DNA from: Micropruina glycogenica
GTDB taxonomy: Bacteria > Actinomycetota > Actinomycetes > Propionibacteriales > Propionibacteriaceae
DNA: 64,000 nucleotides
Reading direction: 5' to 3'
Assembly (NCBI RefSeq): GCF_900289045.1
Contig: NZ_LT985188.1
Location: 2,418,001 to 2,482,000, forward strand
Below are positions 31,999 to 40,080 of this stretch, piece after piece (position 1 is the stretch's first letter; each line of letters begins with the position of its first letter). Position numbers and translations under genes: made by a program. The notes under the pieces are model-generated. The model worked only from the letters and a program-made list of their open reading frames with translations. It did not search any database and was not told the DNA's origin.

Positions 31999-33315
31999 GT
32001 GAGCGCACCTACGAAGACGAAGGTGGTCCTCGACGAGTCGAAGATCCCCACCCACTGGTACAACATCGTCGCCGACCTGCCCGAGGCTCCGCCGCCGCCG
32101 CTGCACCCGGGCACCCGCGAACCGCTGACGCCGGACGACCTGGCCCCGCTGTTTCCGATGGGGCTGATCGCGCAAGAGGCGAGCACCGAGCGTTGGATCG
32201 AGATTCCGCAGGCCGTGCGTGACATCTACCGGCTCTGGCGACCGTCGCCGATGATTCGGGCCTGGCGGCTCGAGCAGGAACTCGGCACGCCTGCCCGCAT
32301 CTACTACAAGTACGAGGGCGCGTCCCCCGTCGGCTCGCACAAGACCAACTCGGCCGTCGCCCAGGCCTACTTCAACAAAGAGGCCGGACGCACCAAGCTG
32401 ACCACCGAGACCGGCGCCGGCCAATGGGGCTCGGCCCTGGCGTTCGCCTGCGACGTGTTCGACCTCGAGTGCGAGATCTGGCAGGTGCGGTCGTCGTACG
32501 AGGGCAAGCCGTACCGGCACGTGCTGATGGAGACCTTTGGGGCGACCGTCCACTCGTCCCCGTCCGACCTCACCCAGGCGGGGCGCTCGTTCCAGGAGCG
32601 CTTCCCCGACACGTCCGGCTCGCTGGGGATGGCGATCTCTGAGGCGATCGAGGTGGCTGCGGCCGATCCGAACTCGTCGTACTCGCTGGGCTCTGTGCTC
32701 AACCACGTACTGCTGCACCAGACGGTGATCGGTCAGGAGGCGCTGCAGCAACTGGCGGAGTTCGGCGAAGAGCAGGCAGACGTGGTGTACGGCTGTGCCG
32801 GCGGCGGTTCGAACCTGGGCGGGCTGACGCTGCCGTTCCTGCGCGAGAACCTGGACGGCCGGACGTCCACCCGGCTGGTGGCGTGCGAACCCAAGGCGGC
32901 ACCGTCCCTGACCGAGGGCGAATACCGCTACGACTTCGGCGACACCGCAGGCATGACCCCGCTGCTGAAGATGTACACCCTGGGCCCCGACTTCGTGCCC
33001 GACCCCGTGCACGCCGGCGGCCTCAGGTACCACGGCATGGCGCCGCTGCTCAGCTTCGTCAAGCACCTGCGCATGATGGACGCGATCAGCGTCAAGCAGC
33101 GCGAGGCGTTCGCCGCCGGAGTGCTGTTCGCCCGCACCGAGGGCATCGTGCCGGCGTCGGAGTCGAACCACGCCATCGCCGGCGCACTGCGCGAAGCCCG
33201 ACAGGCGGCCGAAGACGGCACCTCGCCAGTGATCGTCATCGGCGTCTCGGGTTCGGGCCAACTCGACCTGCCCGCCTACTCGGAGTTTCTCGCCGGCGAC
33301 ATGGCCGACAGTTAG
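31999..33315 (+). CDS. trpB2: TrpB2-type tryptophan synthase beta chain
   Basis: A pyridoxal-phosphate enzyme of about 438 residues. The PLP lysine is in [15 protein letters not shown], the phosphate-binding loop in [14 protein letters not shown], and the catalytic acidic region in [11 protein letters not shown]. The N-terminal extension ([11 protein letters not shown]) and the [19 protein letters not shown] segment identify the TrpB2 group rather than the trpB of the trp operon. TrpB2 makes tryptophan from indole and serine, often without TrpA; some act on O-phosphoserine. No trp genes flank it. The GTG at 31999 is preferred to an ATG at 31972 because the extra nine residues are not family-like. 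Confidence 0.9.
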   Translation: MSAPTKTKVVLDESKIPTHWYNIVADLPEAPPPPLHPGTREPLTPDDLAPLFPMGLIAQEASTERWIEIPQAVRDIYRLWRPSPMIRAWRLEQELGTPARIYYKYEGASPVGSHKTNSAVAQAYFNKEAGRTKLTTETGAGQWGSALAFACDVFDLECEIWQVRSSYEGKPYRHVLMETFGATVHSSPSDLTQAGRSFQERFPDTSGSLGMAISEAIEVAAADPNSSYSLGSVLNHVLLHQTVIGQEALQQLAEFGEEQADVVYGCAGGGSNLGGLTLPFLRENLDGRTSTRLVACEPKAAPSLTEGEYRYDFGDTAGMTPLLKMYTLGPDFVPDPVHAGGLRYHGMAPLLSFVKHLRMMDAISVKQREAFAAGVLFARTEGIVPASESNHAIAGALREARQAAEDGTSPVIVIGVSGSGQLDLPAYSEFLAGDMADS

Positions 33316-33331
33316 GCAAGCGCTGACCATC

Positions 33332-33391
33332 GTTGGTCGAGCCTGTCGAGACCTTGCCCGGCCAGGGGGTTTCGACAAGCTCAACCAGCGA
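33332..33391. repeat. TTGGTCGAG-family inverted repeat, best-preserved copy
   Basis: GTTGGTCGAGCCTGTCGAG with ACC at the left and TTTCGACAAGCTCAACCAGC at the right are near-perfect reverse complements, around CTTGCCCGGCCAGGGG. It lies between the convergent trpB2 and DUF2752 genes. Confidence 0.88.
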
Positions 33392-33444
33392 GGGCCGTTG
33401 ATCAACACCCTTCCCAGGCTGATCCACGGCTCGTGGGTACCGGC

Positions 33445-33882
33445 TCAACCCGCGGCACCGGCCAGGTTGCGCCACAGGGTGAACGCGAACGCGAGCAGGC
33501 CGATCGTGACCCAGACGCCACGACCGTCGAGCCGTACCCCCCGGGGTGCACGGACGGCCGGCCCACCGAGCGCCTCGATCGTCCAGATCACACCCAAGCC
33601 GACCAGCACCACCAAGCCGGCCAGCACGAACGGGTTGGCCGCCCAGGCCGCGGCCAGATCTCCGCGCAGTAGGGCCATGCCGACGTGGGTGGCGCCGCAC
33701 AGCGGGCAGAGCGTGCCGGTGAGTGCGCGCCACGGGCACGGCAGGCCCCATCCGGTGACCGCGGCCACGCCGCTGATCCCTACCCCCACGATCGCGAAGG
33801 CGGCCAGCCCGCGCAGGGCGGTGACGGGCTGAAAGGGCCCGGCGGCGGTCGATTTCAACGGCACGACGTTCATTATCGCCAT
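33445..33882 (-). CDS. DUF2752 membrane protein
   Basis: The ~145-residue protein has three to four transmembrane segments. The family signature PCPWRALTGTLCPLCGATHVGMALLRGDLAAAWAANP is intact: two Cys-containing motifs, then G-T-HVG and an AAA-NP helix. The family is widespread in Actinobacteria and Bacteroidetes, and its function is unknown; a Cys pair in a membrane loop hints at metal or redox chemistry (inference). The ATG at 33882 is chosen, though a TTG at 33885 is in frame and an ATG lies at 33873. It is divergent from the RDD gene, 80 bp away. Confidence 0.83.
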   Translation of the reverse strand: MAIMNVVPLKSTAAGPFQPVTALRGLAAFAIVGVGISGVAAVTGWGLPCPWRALTGTLCPLCGATHVGMALLRGDLAAAWAANPFVLAGLVVLVGLGVIWTIEALGGPAVRAPRGVRLDGRGVWVTIGLLAFAFTLWRNLAGAAG

Positions 33883-33963
33883 CAAACGCCGAAGGGTGCC
33901 GGTGCATGTGAGCCGCGCGCCCGTAGGATCACACTCACCTGAACGCGAAACCCAGGAGCAACC

Positions 33964-35019
33964 GTGACCAACCAGCCCGGTAACAACGACCAGAAGCCCA
34001 CCGAATCCGACGAGGGCTCGACCCCTCCCCCGTACTCACCGCCTGGGTACACGCCCCCCGGTGCCGATGCCGGCCAGGGCCAGCAGTCGGGCTACACCCC
34101 GCCCAGCTACTCCGCCCCAAGTGGCAGCGACGCCCCCGCGGCAGGCGGCTACACCCCACCCAGCTACGGGGCCCCCAGCGGCAGCGACGCCCCCGCGGCC
34201 GGCGGCTACACCCCACCCGGCTACGGGGCCCCCAGCGGCAGCGACCAGAGCTTCGGCCAGACCCCGAGCTACGGTGCTCAGGGCCAAGAGAGCTATGGCC
34301 AGCAGCAGCCCGAGTATGGCCAGCAGCCCGGGTATGGCCAGCAGCAGCCCGAGTATGGCCAGCAGCCCCAGTACGGCCAGCAGCAGCCCGGGTACGGCCA
34401 GGAGCAACCGGGGTACGGCCAGCAGCCCCCCGCTGCTCCTTACGGAGCGCCTGCCGGCGGCTACGGCCCGAACGCCACCGGCGGGTACGACCCCAATGCG
34501 GGTGCCCAGACCCCCTACGGGGCTCCCAACGCCGGCTACGGGGCCCCTTCGCCGTACGGTGCACCCGGTGGCTACCAGCCCAACCCCTATGCCCCCTCGG
34601 GCCCGGTGCTCGCCACCTGGGGACGTCGCGCTCTGGGCGGCCTGATCGACTTCGTCGCTCCAGGGATCGTGGTCTCGATGATCATCGGACTGATCTTTGC
34701 CGACCGCACGTCATCCGTGGCGAACCTGCTGAGCACCGTGCTCACGCTCGGTTTCTGGTGCTATAACACCGGTTACCGCCTCGCCACCACCGGCTACTCG
34801 TTCGGCCACAAGATCGCCCAGGTGCGCGTGGTGATGGCCGACAGCGGCCAGACTCCGACGGTCAACACGGCCGTGCTGCGTGCGGTGTGCCACCTGCTCG
34901 ACTCGTGGGCCTGCCTGATCGGCTGGCTGTTCCCCTTGTGGGACGCCAAGAAGCAGACGTTCGCCGACAAGATCACCAAGACTGTCTCCCTCGACGAGCG
35001 CAACGCCGGGCAGCGCTGA
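33964..35019 (+). CDS. RDD family membrane protein with long Gly/Tyr/Gln/Pro-rich N-terminus
   Basis: The 351-residue protein has a low-complexity N-terminal half (residues ~20-215). It contains three GGYTPPSYGAPSGSDAPAA-like units, then a run of about seven YGQQ(P/Q)xYGQQ units, then PNAGYGAPSPYGAPGGYQP. The C-terminal ~140 residues are an RDD domain with three membrane helices (RRALGGLIDFVAPGIVVSMIIG; VLTLGFWCYNTGYRLATTGYSFGHKIAQVRV; a last helix near DSWACLIGWLFPLWD). RDD proteins may be transport or antiporter components; the actinobacterial ones with such tails are often partners of cell-envelope or division machinery, but the role here is unknown. GTG start with AGGAG. Confidence 0.88.
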   Translation: MTNQPGNNDQKPTESDEGSTPPPYSPPGYTPPGADAGQGQQSGYTPPSYSAPSGSDAPAAGGYTPPSYGAPSGSDAPAAGGYTPPGYGAPSGSDQSFGQTPSYGAQGQESYGQQQPEYGQQPGYGQQQPEYGQQPQYGQQQPGYGQEQPGYGQQPPAAPYGAPAGGYGPNATGGYDPNAGAQTPYGAPNAGYGAPSPYGAPGGYQPNPYAPSGPVLATWGRRALGGLIDFVAPGIVVSMIIGLIFADRTSSVANLLSTVLTLGFWCYNTGYRLATTGYSFGHKIAQVRVVMADSGQTPTVNTAVLRAVCHLLDSWACLIGWLFPLWDAKKQTFADKITKTVSLDERNAGQR

Positions 35020-35035
35020 GCCACCCGAACCCAAG

Positions 35036-35067
35036 AAAGGGCCGCCCCCAACCGGGGGCGGCCCTTT
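35036..35067. terminator. Bidirectional intrinsic terminator
   Basis: GGGCCGCCCCC and GGGGGCGGCCC form an 11-bp perfect GC stem with a small AACC-type loop, preceded by AAA and followed by TTTCGC. It serves both the RDD gene and the convergent YflT-like gene. Confidence 0.85.
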
Positions 35068-35094
35068 CGCTTCGCCTGACCAGACGATCGAGGC

Positions 35095-35880
35095 TCAGTT
35101 GTCGCCGCGCGGGGTGCGTCCGTCCTGCTCGTTCTGGTTATCGGACGACGGTGCCCGGCCGATGCCCTCGCCCCGATCGTACGACTCGGCCGAGGGTTGG
35201 CTGGGCGCCTGCTGCGGCGAGGCCTGCGTGGGGGCTTGGCCGTAGGCCTGCGGTTGCCCGTAGGTCTGCTGCTGACCGTACGGCGATTGCTGGGCCGGAG
35301 GCTGCCCGTAGGGCTGCTGGGGGTAACCGGCCTGTGACGGATACTGCTGCTGCGGGGGCTGCCACGGCTGGTTACGCGGGTCGAACGCCGCAGCCCGCGC
35401 GCCCGGCATGCGCGTGAGCAACTCACGCGCCTGCCCCGCCACCTTGTGCTCGCAGAGCAGCTCGTACTTGTTCGCCACCGTCTGGCTGATCGAGTTGAAG
35501 TCACGCTTGCCGCGTGAGGCGGCGTACCCGATCGCCGCGAAGGCGATGCCGATCAGAATGCCGATCAGCAATGCACCGGGCAGCAGCACCAGCGGGTTGG
35601 TCTGCGGCTGCAGAAACCACAGAATGAACGTGACCATCAGACCGGTCGACAGTCCGCTCTGCAGGCCCTGCACCATGACGGTTCCCCAGTTGCGCCGTCC
35701 GGTCACCCGCTCGACCGACCTCAGGTCGGTGCCGACGATCGCCAGGTTCTCGACCGCGAACTTCTGATCGGCCAGATAATCGACGGCGGCCTGCGCCTGC
35801 GGGTAGCCGTCGTAGACGCCCACCGTCTGCGGGTACTCGAGTTCGAACAGCGAACTGAGCCGTGGGTTGGGCTGAGTCAT
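35095..35880 (-). CDS. YflT-like (general stress protein 17M) domain membrane protein
   Basis: The ~261-residue protein begins with MTQPNPRLSSLFELEYPQTVGVYDGYPQAQAAVDYLADQKFAVENLAIVGTDL (a YflT/GS17M-type alpha/beta segment), followed by two transmembrane helices (SGLSTGLMVTFILWFL and PGALLIGILIGIAFAAIGYAASRG) and ends in a Gln/Pro/Tyr-rich tail (QQYPSQAGYPQQPYGQPPA...) resembling the N-terminal half of the convergent RDD protein. Homologues are stress-linked in Bacillus; in Actinobacteria the role is not established. The ATG at 35880 has an AAGGAAAG site upstream; the longer reading to 35952 lacks a ribosome-binding site. Confidence 0.82.
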   Translation of the reverse strand: MTQPNPRLSSLFELEYPQTVGVYDGYPQAQAAVDYLADQKFAVENLAIVGTDLRSVERVTGRRNWGTVMVQGLQSGLSTGLMVTFILWFLQPQTNPLVLLPGALLIGILIGIAFAAIGYAASRGKRDFNSISQTVANKYELLCEHKVAGQARELLTRMPGARAAAFDPRNQPWQPPQQQYPSQAGYPQQPYGQPPAQQSPYGQQQTYGQPQAYGQAPTQASPQQAPSQPSAESYDRGEGIGRAPSSDNQNEQDGRTPRGDN

Positions 35881-35956
35881 CGCTTTCCTTCCATGCCGCA
35901 CGGACGTTCCGCGCGTCTGTTCATTGTCAGCGCTGGGCGGCCCAGAAGTCATTCCG

Positions 35957-35996
35957 GCTCACCCTCTGGTTGACCCGCTCACCCTCTGGTCTACCC
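35957..35996. repeat. Two tandem 20-bp repeats
   Basis: GCTCACCCTCTGGTTGACCC is followed directly by GCTCACCCTCTGGTCTACCC (two mismatches). They lie between the YflT-like gene and the LacI regulator's 3' end, in the YflT-like gene's upstream region. Confidence 0.85.
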
Positions 35997-36031
35997 GATC
36001 AGCCGCCGGGCAAACCCAGCGGGGCCGTCGC

Positions 36032-37159
36032 TCAGGACTCATTGGAGCTGAGCAGCGACGCCCCGGCCGCACGCCCTCGGTGCGGCGGTGCGGTGCTTTC
36101 GCGCAGCACCAACCGAATCGGCTCGAGCCGCTGCACGGCGTCGTCGGGGTCCGCCTCGCCGCTGAGCAGCCGAATGAGTTGGACGGCCGCGTAGCGTCCC
36201 TGAGCCACCACGTCTTGAGCCACGGTGGTGAGGTCGACGAAGCGGGCCGTGTCCATGTCGTCGATACCGATCACCGACACGTCGCGCGGCACCTGCAACC
36301 CGGCGCGGCGTAGCGCCCAGAGCGCCCCGATCGCCAGTTCGTCGAACTCCGCGAGTACGGCAGTTGGCAGGTGCGGCCGACCCAGCAGTTCGATCATGGC
36401 CTGGGCCCCACCCTCGATGCCGTGCGGACCCTCGACCACCAGCGCCGGATCGAAGTCGATGCCGGCCGCGTTGAGCGCCTGCTCGTAACCGAGCCGCCGG
36501 GCGACCGAGGCGGTGAAGTCGAAGCGGGCGTCGTCGACCGCGCCGGCGATCAGGCCGATACGCTGGTGCCCCTGATTGAGCAGATGGTTCACGGCGAGCG
36601 CCCCTGCGGCCACGTCGTCGATGCCCACCGACGGCCACCCGTCGATGTGCGAACCGATGCTCACCAGCGGCAGTCCGAGTGCCCGCAACGCCAGCGTGTG
36701 GTGTTCGCCGAGCGGCATCGACAGCGAGAGAACGCCCTGCACCCGGCCGGCGAGCGGCAGCGTTTCGAAGAACTGGTCGCGCACCTCGGCGGTGCCCAGG
36801 TGGTAGAGCAGCACGTCGTAGCCGTTGGCGCGCAGGTGGTCCAGCGCGGCCGCCGTGGCGGTCGAGAAGTACCAGCGGGTGAAGAAGGGCAGAATCACCG
36901 CGACCACCGGGGCACCGGGCTGGGCGGGCTGCGCTTCGAACAGTCGCGGCGCGACGCCGTAGGAAAGTTCGCGGGCCGCGTCCAGCACTCGTTCGCGGGT
37001 GGCCGGCGACACCTTGGCGACCCCGCGCAGCGACCGCGACGCGGTGGCGACCGACACCCCGGCGGCATTCGCCACGTCGATCAGCCGCACACCCCGGCCG
37101 GCCCCACGCACGGCGCGAAACGGTGAGTCGTCGCCCTCTGTCGCAGGGTTGTCGATCAC
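36032..37159 (-). CDS. LacI family transcriptional regulator
   Basis: The 375-residue protein has a LacI-type helix-turn-helix (VRLIDVANAAGVSVATASRSLRG, residues ~24-46), a hinge helix (SPATRERVLDAARELSYG) and a periplasmic-binding-protein-like sensor domain (VVAVILPFFTRWYFSTATAAALDHLRANGYDVLLY...). The pocket segment VIGIDDMDTARFVDLTTVAQDV and the EADPDDAVQRLEPIRLVLRES tail are typical of sugar-responsive members. It is divergent from the SRPBCC-symporter-USP operon and should repress it through the palindromes in the shared 220-bp region. The GTG at 37159 is the first start in the frame; a shorter start close to the helix-turn-helix cannot be excluded. Confidence 0.9.
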   Translation of the reverse strand: MIDNPATEGDDSPFRAVRGAGRGVRLIDVANAAGVSVATASRSLRGVAKVSPATRERVLDAARELSYGVAPRLFEAQPAQPGAPVVAVILPFFTRWYFSTATAAALDHLRANGYDVLLYHLGTAEVRDQFFETLPLAGRVQGVLSLSMPLGEHHTLALRALGLPLVSIGSHIDGWPSVGIDDVAAGALAVNHLLNQGHQRIGLIAGAVDDARFDFTASVARRLGYEQALNAAGIDFDPALVVEGPHGIEGGAQAMIELLGRPHLPTAVLAEFDELAIGALWALRRAGLQVPRDVSVIGIDDMDTARFVDLTTVAQDVVAQGRYAAVQLIRLLSGEADPDDAVQRLEPIRLVLRESTAPPHRGRAAGASLLSSNES

Positions 37160-37273
37160 TTCACCAGCCTATTCAGGTTCGGGCACCGGCAACGGAACTC
37201 GCCCGTCGCAGGCCACGCCGTTGCCATTCTGCTGCAAGTGATGCCAACAAGACACATTCTTCCGCCAGAGTGT

Positions 37274-37287
37274 GCAACCGGTTTACC
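37274..37287. promoter_or_regulatory. Candidate LacI-family operator O1
   Basis: TGCAACCGGTTTAC carries a perfect AACCGGTT palindrome with a central CG, the AAnCGnTT pattern recognised by LacI-family proteins. It lies between lacI-type regulator and the divergent operon. Confidence 0.55.
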
Positions 37288-37315
37288 CAAAGGGTGGTCA
37301 ATGTCACACTGACGG

Positions 37316-37330
37316 TGCAAGATTTGCACA
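37316..37330. promoter_or_regulatory. Candidate operator O2
   Basis: GTGCAAGATTTGCAC is a perfect 6-bp inverted repeat around GAT, about 50 bp upstream of the SRPBCC start. It shares the TGCAA half-site with O1 (37274), so both may bind the same dimer. The CAAGAT inside it could also be the operon's -10 box, in which case binding would block transcription directly. Confidence 0.55.
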
Positions 37331-37381
37331 ACCGAGCGCAAAGCGGCGCCCGGTGTACCCACCCAACGAAGAAGGTGACGC

Positions 37382-37858
37382 GTGACCGCCAATGTGATCG
37401 TCACGGTGGAGCGAGAGTTCGACGCTCCCCGTGAACGTGTGTTCAGAGCCTGGACACAACCCGAAGAACTGGCTCAGTGGCGAGGTTCGCCCGGCTGGCA
37501 CGTCGAAACAGACACCGTCAGCGGCGAACTCGCGCTGGGTGGACGTCACCACCACGTCAAGGTGCGCGACGCAGACCCGAGCACCCGGGTGGGCACCGAC
37601 GGCGTCTACACCGAGTACTTCGAGCCAGACGTGTTCGTGTCGAGCGAGAAGATCACCGGCGACCCCGGCATCGACCCCAACGTTCCGCTTGAGCTTCGGG
37701 TCGAGTTCACCCGCATGGGCCGCGACAACACCCTGGTGCGCATCATCCAGGGCCCCTACGAGGCCGACGTCGCCAGTTGGCACGGCACCGCGTGGGAGGC
37801 CGAACTCACCAGGCTGGCCGACTACCTCGCCACGACGAATCGGGAGGCCGGCCGATGA
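37382..37858 (+). CDS. SRPBCC/AHSA1-like ligand-binding protein
   Basis: The 158-residue protein follows the AHSA1/START fold: VIVTVEREFDAPRERVFRAWTQPEELAQW at the N-terminus, GWHVETDTVSGELALGGRHHHVK, then VYTEYFEPDVFVSSEKI and a C-terminal long helix (WHGTAWEAELTRLADYLAT). Such proteins bind hydrophobic ligands or catalyse ring reactions; no ligand can be assigned. Its stop overlaps the symporter's ATG (ATGA), so the two are translationally coupled. Position as first gene of a LacI-controlled sugar operon is unusual for this fold. Confidence 0.8.
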   Translation: MTANVIVTVEREFDAPRERVFRAWTQPEELAQWRGSPGWHVETDTVSGELALGGRHHHVKVRDADPSTRVGTDGVYTEYFEPDVFVSSEKITGDPGIDPNVPLELRVEFTRMGRDNTLVRIIQGPYEADVASWHGTAWEAELTRLADYLATTNREAGR

Positions 37859-39225
37859 GCACCGACGCCCCGAACCTGCAGCACGTCAGCATCGTTCGCA
37901 CCAAGCCGCTGATGACGATGCCGCAGATCCTGGTCATGAACTTCGGCTTCTTCGGCATTCAGTACAGCTTCGGCATGCAGCAGACGGCCGTGAACCCGGT
38001 GTACGAGTTTCTCGGCGCCAACCCCCACGACCTGCCGATTCTTAACCTGGCCGGCCCGATCACAGGCCTGCTGATCCAGCCGCTGATCGGCGCCCTGTCC
38101 GACCGCACCTGGAGCCCGCGGTGGGGGCGGCGCAAGCCGTTCTTCCTGATCGGGGCGATCGGCTGCAGCATCTGCCTGTTCCTGTTCCCCTTCGTCACCG
38201 CGGTCTGGATGGCCGTGCTGCTGCTGTGGCTGCTCGACGCCAGCAACAACACCGCGATGGAGCCCTACCGGGCGTTCATCGCCGACAAGCTGCCGCCGTC
38301 ACAGTTGGGCAAGGGCTTCCTCGCCCAGTCGTTCTTCACCGGCCTGGGCATCACCTTGGCCAACCTGTCGCTGTTCGTGTTCCAGAAGTTGATCCAGGGC
38401 TCGACCGACGCCGGCATTCCCTACTGGGTGGTCGGGTCGTTCATGCTCGGCGCCGTCTGCTCGATCGGCTCGGTGCTGATCTCGGTGCTGCGTACGCCCG
38501 AGATTCCGCCCAGCCCCGAAGAGCTCGAGGCGATGCGCAACCAGAAGGGCGGTTTCGGCCCCGCGATCGCCGAGATCGGCGAGGCGATTCGCGACATGCC
38601 GGTCGAACTGCGCAAGCTGGCCCTGGTCTACTTCTTTCAGTGGTACGGCCTGGTGATCTATTGGCAGTTCATCGCCCTGACCATCGCGCAGAACATGTTC
38701 CCCCAGACCGATCAGGGCAAAGAAGAGGCCGTGGCGTGGACGGGCCTGGTCAACGGTTGGTACAACATCGTGACGTTCTGCGTGGCGTTCGGGCTGGTCG
38801 CCTTCGCCCGCAAGCGCGGTGCCAAGCTGGTGCACTGCGCGTGTCTGCTGTTGGCCGCGGTCGGCCTCGCGATCGTGCCGTTCTTGACCAACCAGTACCT
38901 GATCTTCATTCCGATGGTCGGCTTCGGCATCGCGTGGGCCTCGATCATGGGCGTGCCGTACATCATGGCGGTGCGCATGGTGCCGTCCACCCGGCTGGGC
39001 GTCTACATGGGCATCATCAACATGATGATCGTCATTCCGATGCTCATTCAGTCGGTGACCTTCGGGTGGATCTACACTCATCTGCTGGGCGACAACCCGG
39101 GTAACGCGATCTTGTTCTCTGCCGCCTTCTTGGCCATCGCCGCGCTGCTGATGCTGTGGCTCAAAGAGTCCAGGGCGGTGCGCGACGTCGACGACGTGGG
39201 CGCGATGCCCATGGGCGGGCACTGA
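37855..39225 (+). CDS. MFS sugar symporter, SLC45/GPH-like
   Basis: A 456-residue membrane protein with about twelve helices. The loop sequence SDRTWSPRWGRRKPFFLIGA has the RxGRR(K/R)P motif found in plant-type sucrose transporters and bacterial SLC45/GPH members; the inter-domain loop contains EIPPSPEELEAMRNQKGGFGPA, and the second half repeats a shorter motif at FARKRGAKL. It probably brings a disaccharide or glycoside in with protons. The ATG at 37855 overlaps the previous stop, with GGGAGG upstream. A cytoplasmic GH32 fructosidase is encoded at 3443, so sucrose or kestose is an attractive but unproven substrate. Confidence 0.85.
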   Translation: MSTDAPNLQHVSIVRTKPLMTMPQILVMNFGFFGIQYSFGMQQTAVNPVYEFLGANPHDLPILNLAGPITGLLIQPLIGALSDRTWSPRWGRRKPFFLIGAIGCSICLFLFPFVTAVWMAVLLLWLLDASNNTAMEPYRAFIADKLPPSQLGKGFLAQSFFTGLGITLANLSLFVFQKLIQGSTDAGIPYWVVGSFMLGAVCSIGSVLISVLRTPEIPPSPEELEAMRNQKGGFGPAIAEIGEAIRDMPVELRKLALVYFFQWYGLVIYWQFIALTIAQNMFPQTDQGKEEAVAWTGLVNGWYNIVTFCVAFGLVAFARKRGAKLVHCACLLLAAVGLAIVPFLTNQYLIFIPMVGFGIAWASIMGVPYIMAVRMVPSTRLGVYMGIINMMIVIPMLIQSVTFGWIYTHLLGDNPGNAILFSAAFLAIAALLMLWLKESRAVRDVDDVGAMPMGGH

Positions 39226-39234
39226 GGAGCTGCC

Positions 39235-39738
39235 ATGACAATGAAGGACTACCGCACCATCGTGGTGGGCACCGACGGCTCGGCGCTGGCCGAACCCACC
39301 GTCGGACGAGCCGCCTGGCTGGCCAAACACGACGACGCCGACCTGGTGATCGTCTGCGCCTACTCGACGCTGTCGCGCCGTGACGAGGCCAAGAACGTCG
39401 CCACCCTGGGCGGCGATTCGAGAACCGGTCAGGTGCTCGGACGCACCGCGGCCGGCCAAGCGCTCAGCACCGCCGTTCAGGTGGCCGCCGACGAGGGTGC
39501 CACCGTCACCGGGGCACTGCTGGTGGACGGCGAGGCGGCCGAGGCCCTGATCGACGTGGCCGACGATCACGGCGCCGAACTGATCGTGCTGGGCGCCGTC
39601 CGCGACACCAGCCTGGCCACCCGGCTGCTGGGTTCGACCGCAGAAGAGGTCACCCGGCGGGTGTCGTGCGACGTGCTGATCGTGCGGCCAGAGCTGGGCG
39701 AAACCGAGTTCGAAGTACCCGAGGACCCCAGCCTCTGA
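39235..39738 (+). CDS. Universal stress protein (UspA family)
   Basis: The 167-residue protein has the alpha/beta Usp fold: YRTIVVGTDGSALAEPTVGRAAWLA with the nucleotide-binding GTDGS at the start, and LIVLGAVRDTSLATRLLGSTAEEVTRRVSCDVLIVRPE at the end, a variant of the ATP-binding G-2x-G-9x-G-S/T loop. The first glycine pair is altered (GAVRD), so nucleotide binding may be weaker. It follows the symporter by ten bases with AGGAG, making it the third gene of the LacI-regulated operon, and is followed by a strong terminator. Confidence 0.88.
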   Translation: MTMKDYRTIVVGTDGSALAEPTVGRAAWLAKHDDADLVIVCAYSTLSRRDEAKNVATLGGDSRTGQVLGRTAAGQALSTAVQVAADEGATVTGALLVDGEAAEALIDVADDHGAELIVLGAVRDTSLATRLLGSTAEEVTRRVSCDVLIVRPELGETEFEVPEDPSL

Positions 39739-39765
39739 ACTGCCCCTCACCCGCCCCCGCAGACG

Positions 39766-39801
39766 ACGAGGCCCGCACCGCCACAGGGTGCGGGCCTCGT
39801 T
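39766..39801. terminator. Intrinsic terminator after the USP gene
   Basis: ACGAGGCCCGCACC and GGTGCGGGCCTCGT pair as a 14-bp perfect stem with a small GCCACA loop and a TTC tail on the plus strand. It is nearly symmetric, so could stop transcription both ways. Confidence 0.85.
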
Positions 39802-39815
39802 CTGCGATCAGCGGC

Positions 39816-39833
39816 GGGTGCGCCGGCGCACCC
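39816..39833. repeat. Perfect 18-bp palindrome
   Basis: GGGTGCGCCGGCGCACCC reads the same on both strands. It lies 14 bp after the terminator; it could be an operator-like site or a second stem. Confidence 0.8.
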
Positions 39834-39909
39834 TGCGGCGACCCGGCGTTCGCCTTCGTAGCTGCTGCTCGGCTGGCCTTTGGGGAGTGGCTGCTCAACG
39901 TGCGGGTCG

Positions 39910-39966
39910 GTGGTTGACCTGGTCGAAACCCTGGCAACAACGGGTGTCGACCAGCTCGACCAGCGA
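39910..39966. repeat. TTGGTCGAG-family inverted repeat, diverged copy
   Basis: GTGGTTGACCTGGTCGAAACC on the left; GTGTCGACCAGCTCGACCAGC on the right. Confidence 0.6.
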
Positions 39967-40080
39967 AAACAGCACTAGCTCAGCCGCCACCGGGGCTTGC
40001 GCCTGGTCAGCGCGACGGCGAAGGCGGTCAGCGCTCGGTGCGCGACCACCTGTACTTCGCCGCTGCCGTCTCGACCCCGA

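Larger units (their letters stand above)
39739..40080. other. Gene-free region holding a terminator, palindrome and repeat copy
   Basis: The terminator, a perfect 18-bp palindrome and a TTGGTCGAG-family copy (listed separately) account for most of it. Nothing else coding is visible; the remaining sequence (39970-40080) is GC-rich with no motif I recognise. The mrp gene ends at 40081, convergent with the USP gene. Confidence 0.6.

Noticed and set aside
31303-33408. A 701-codon minus-strand open frame
   Set aside because: Antisense to corA and trpB2; composition (Arg/Gly/His/Val-rich) is typical of high-G+C shadow frames.
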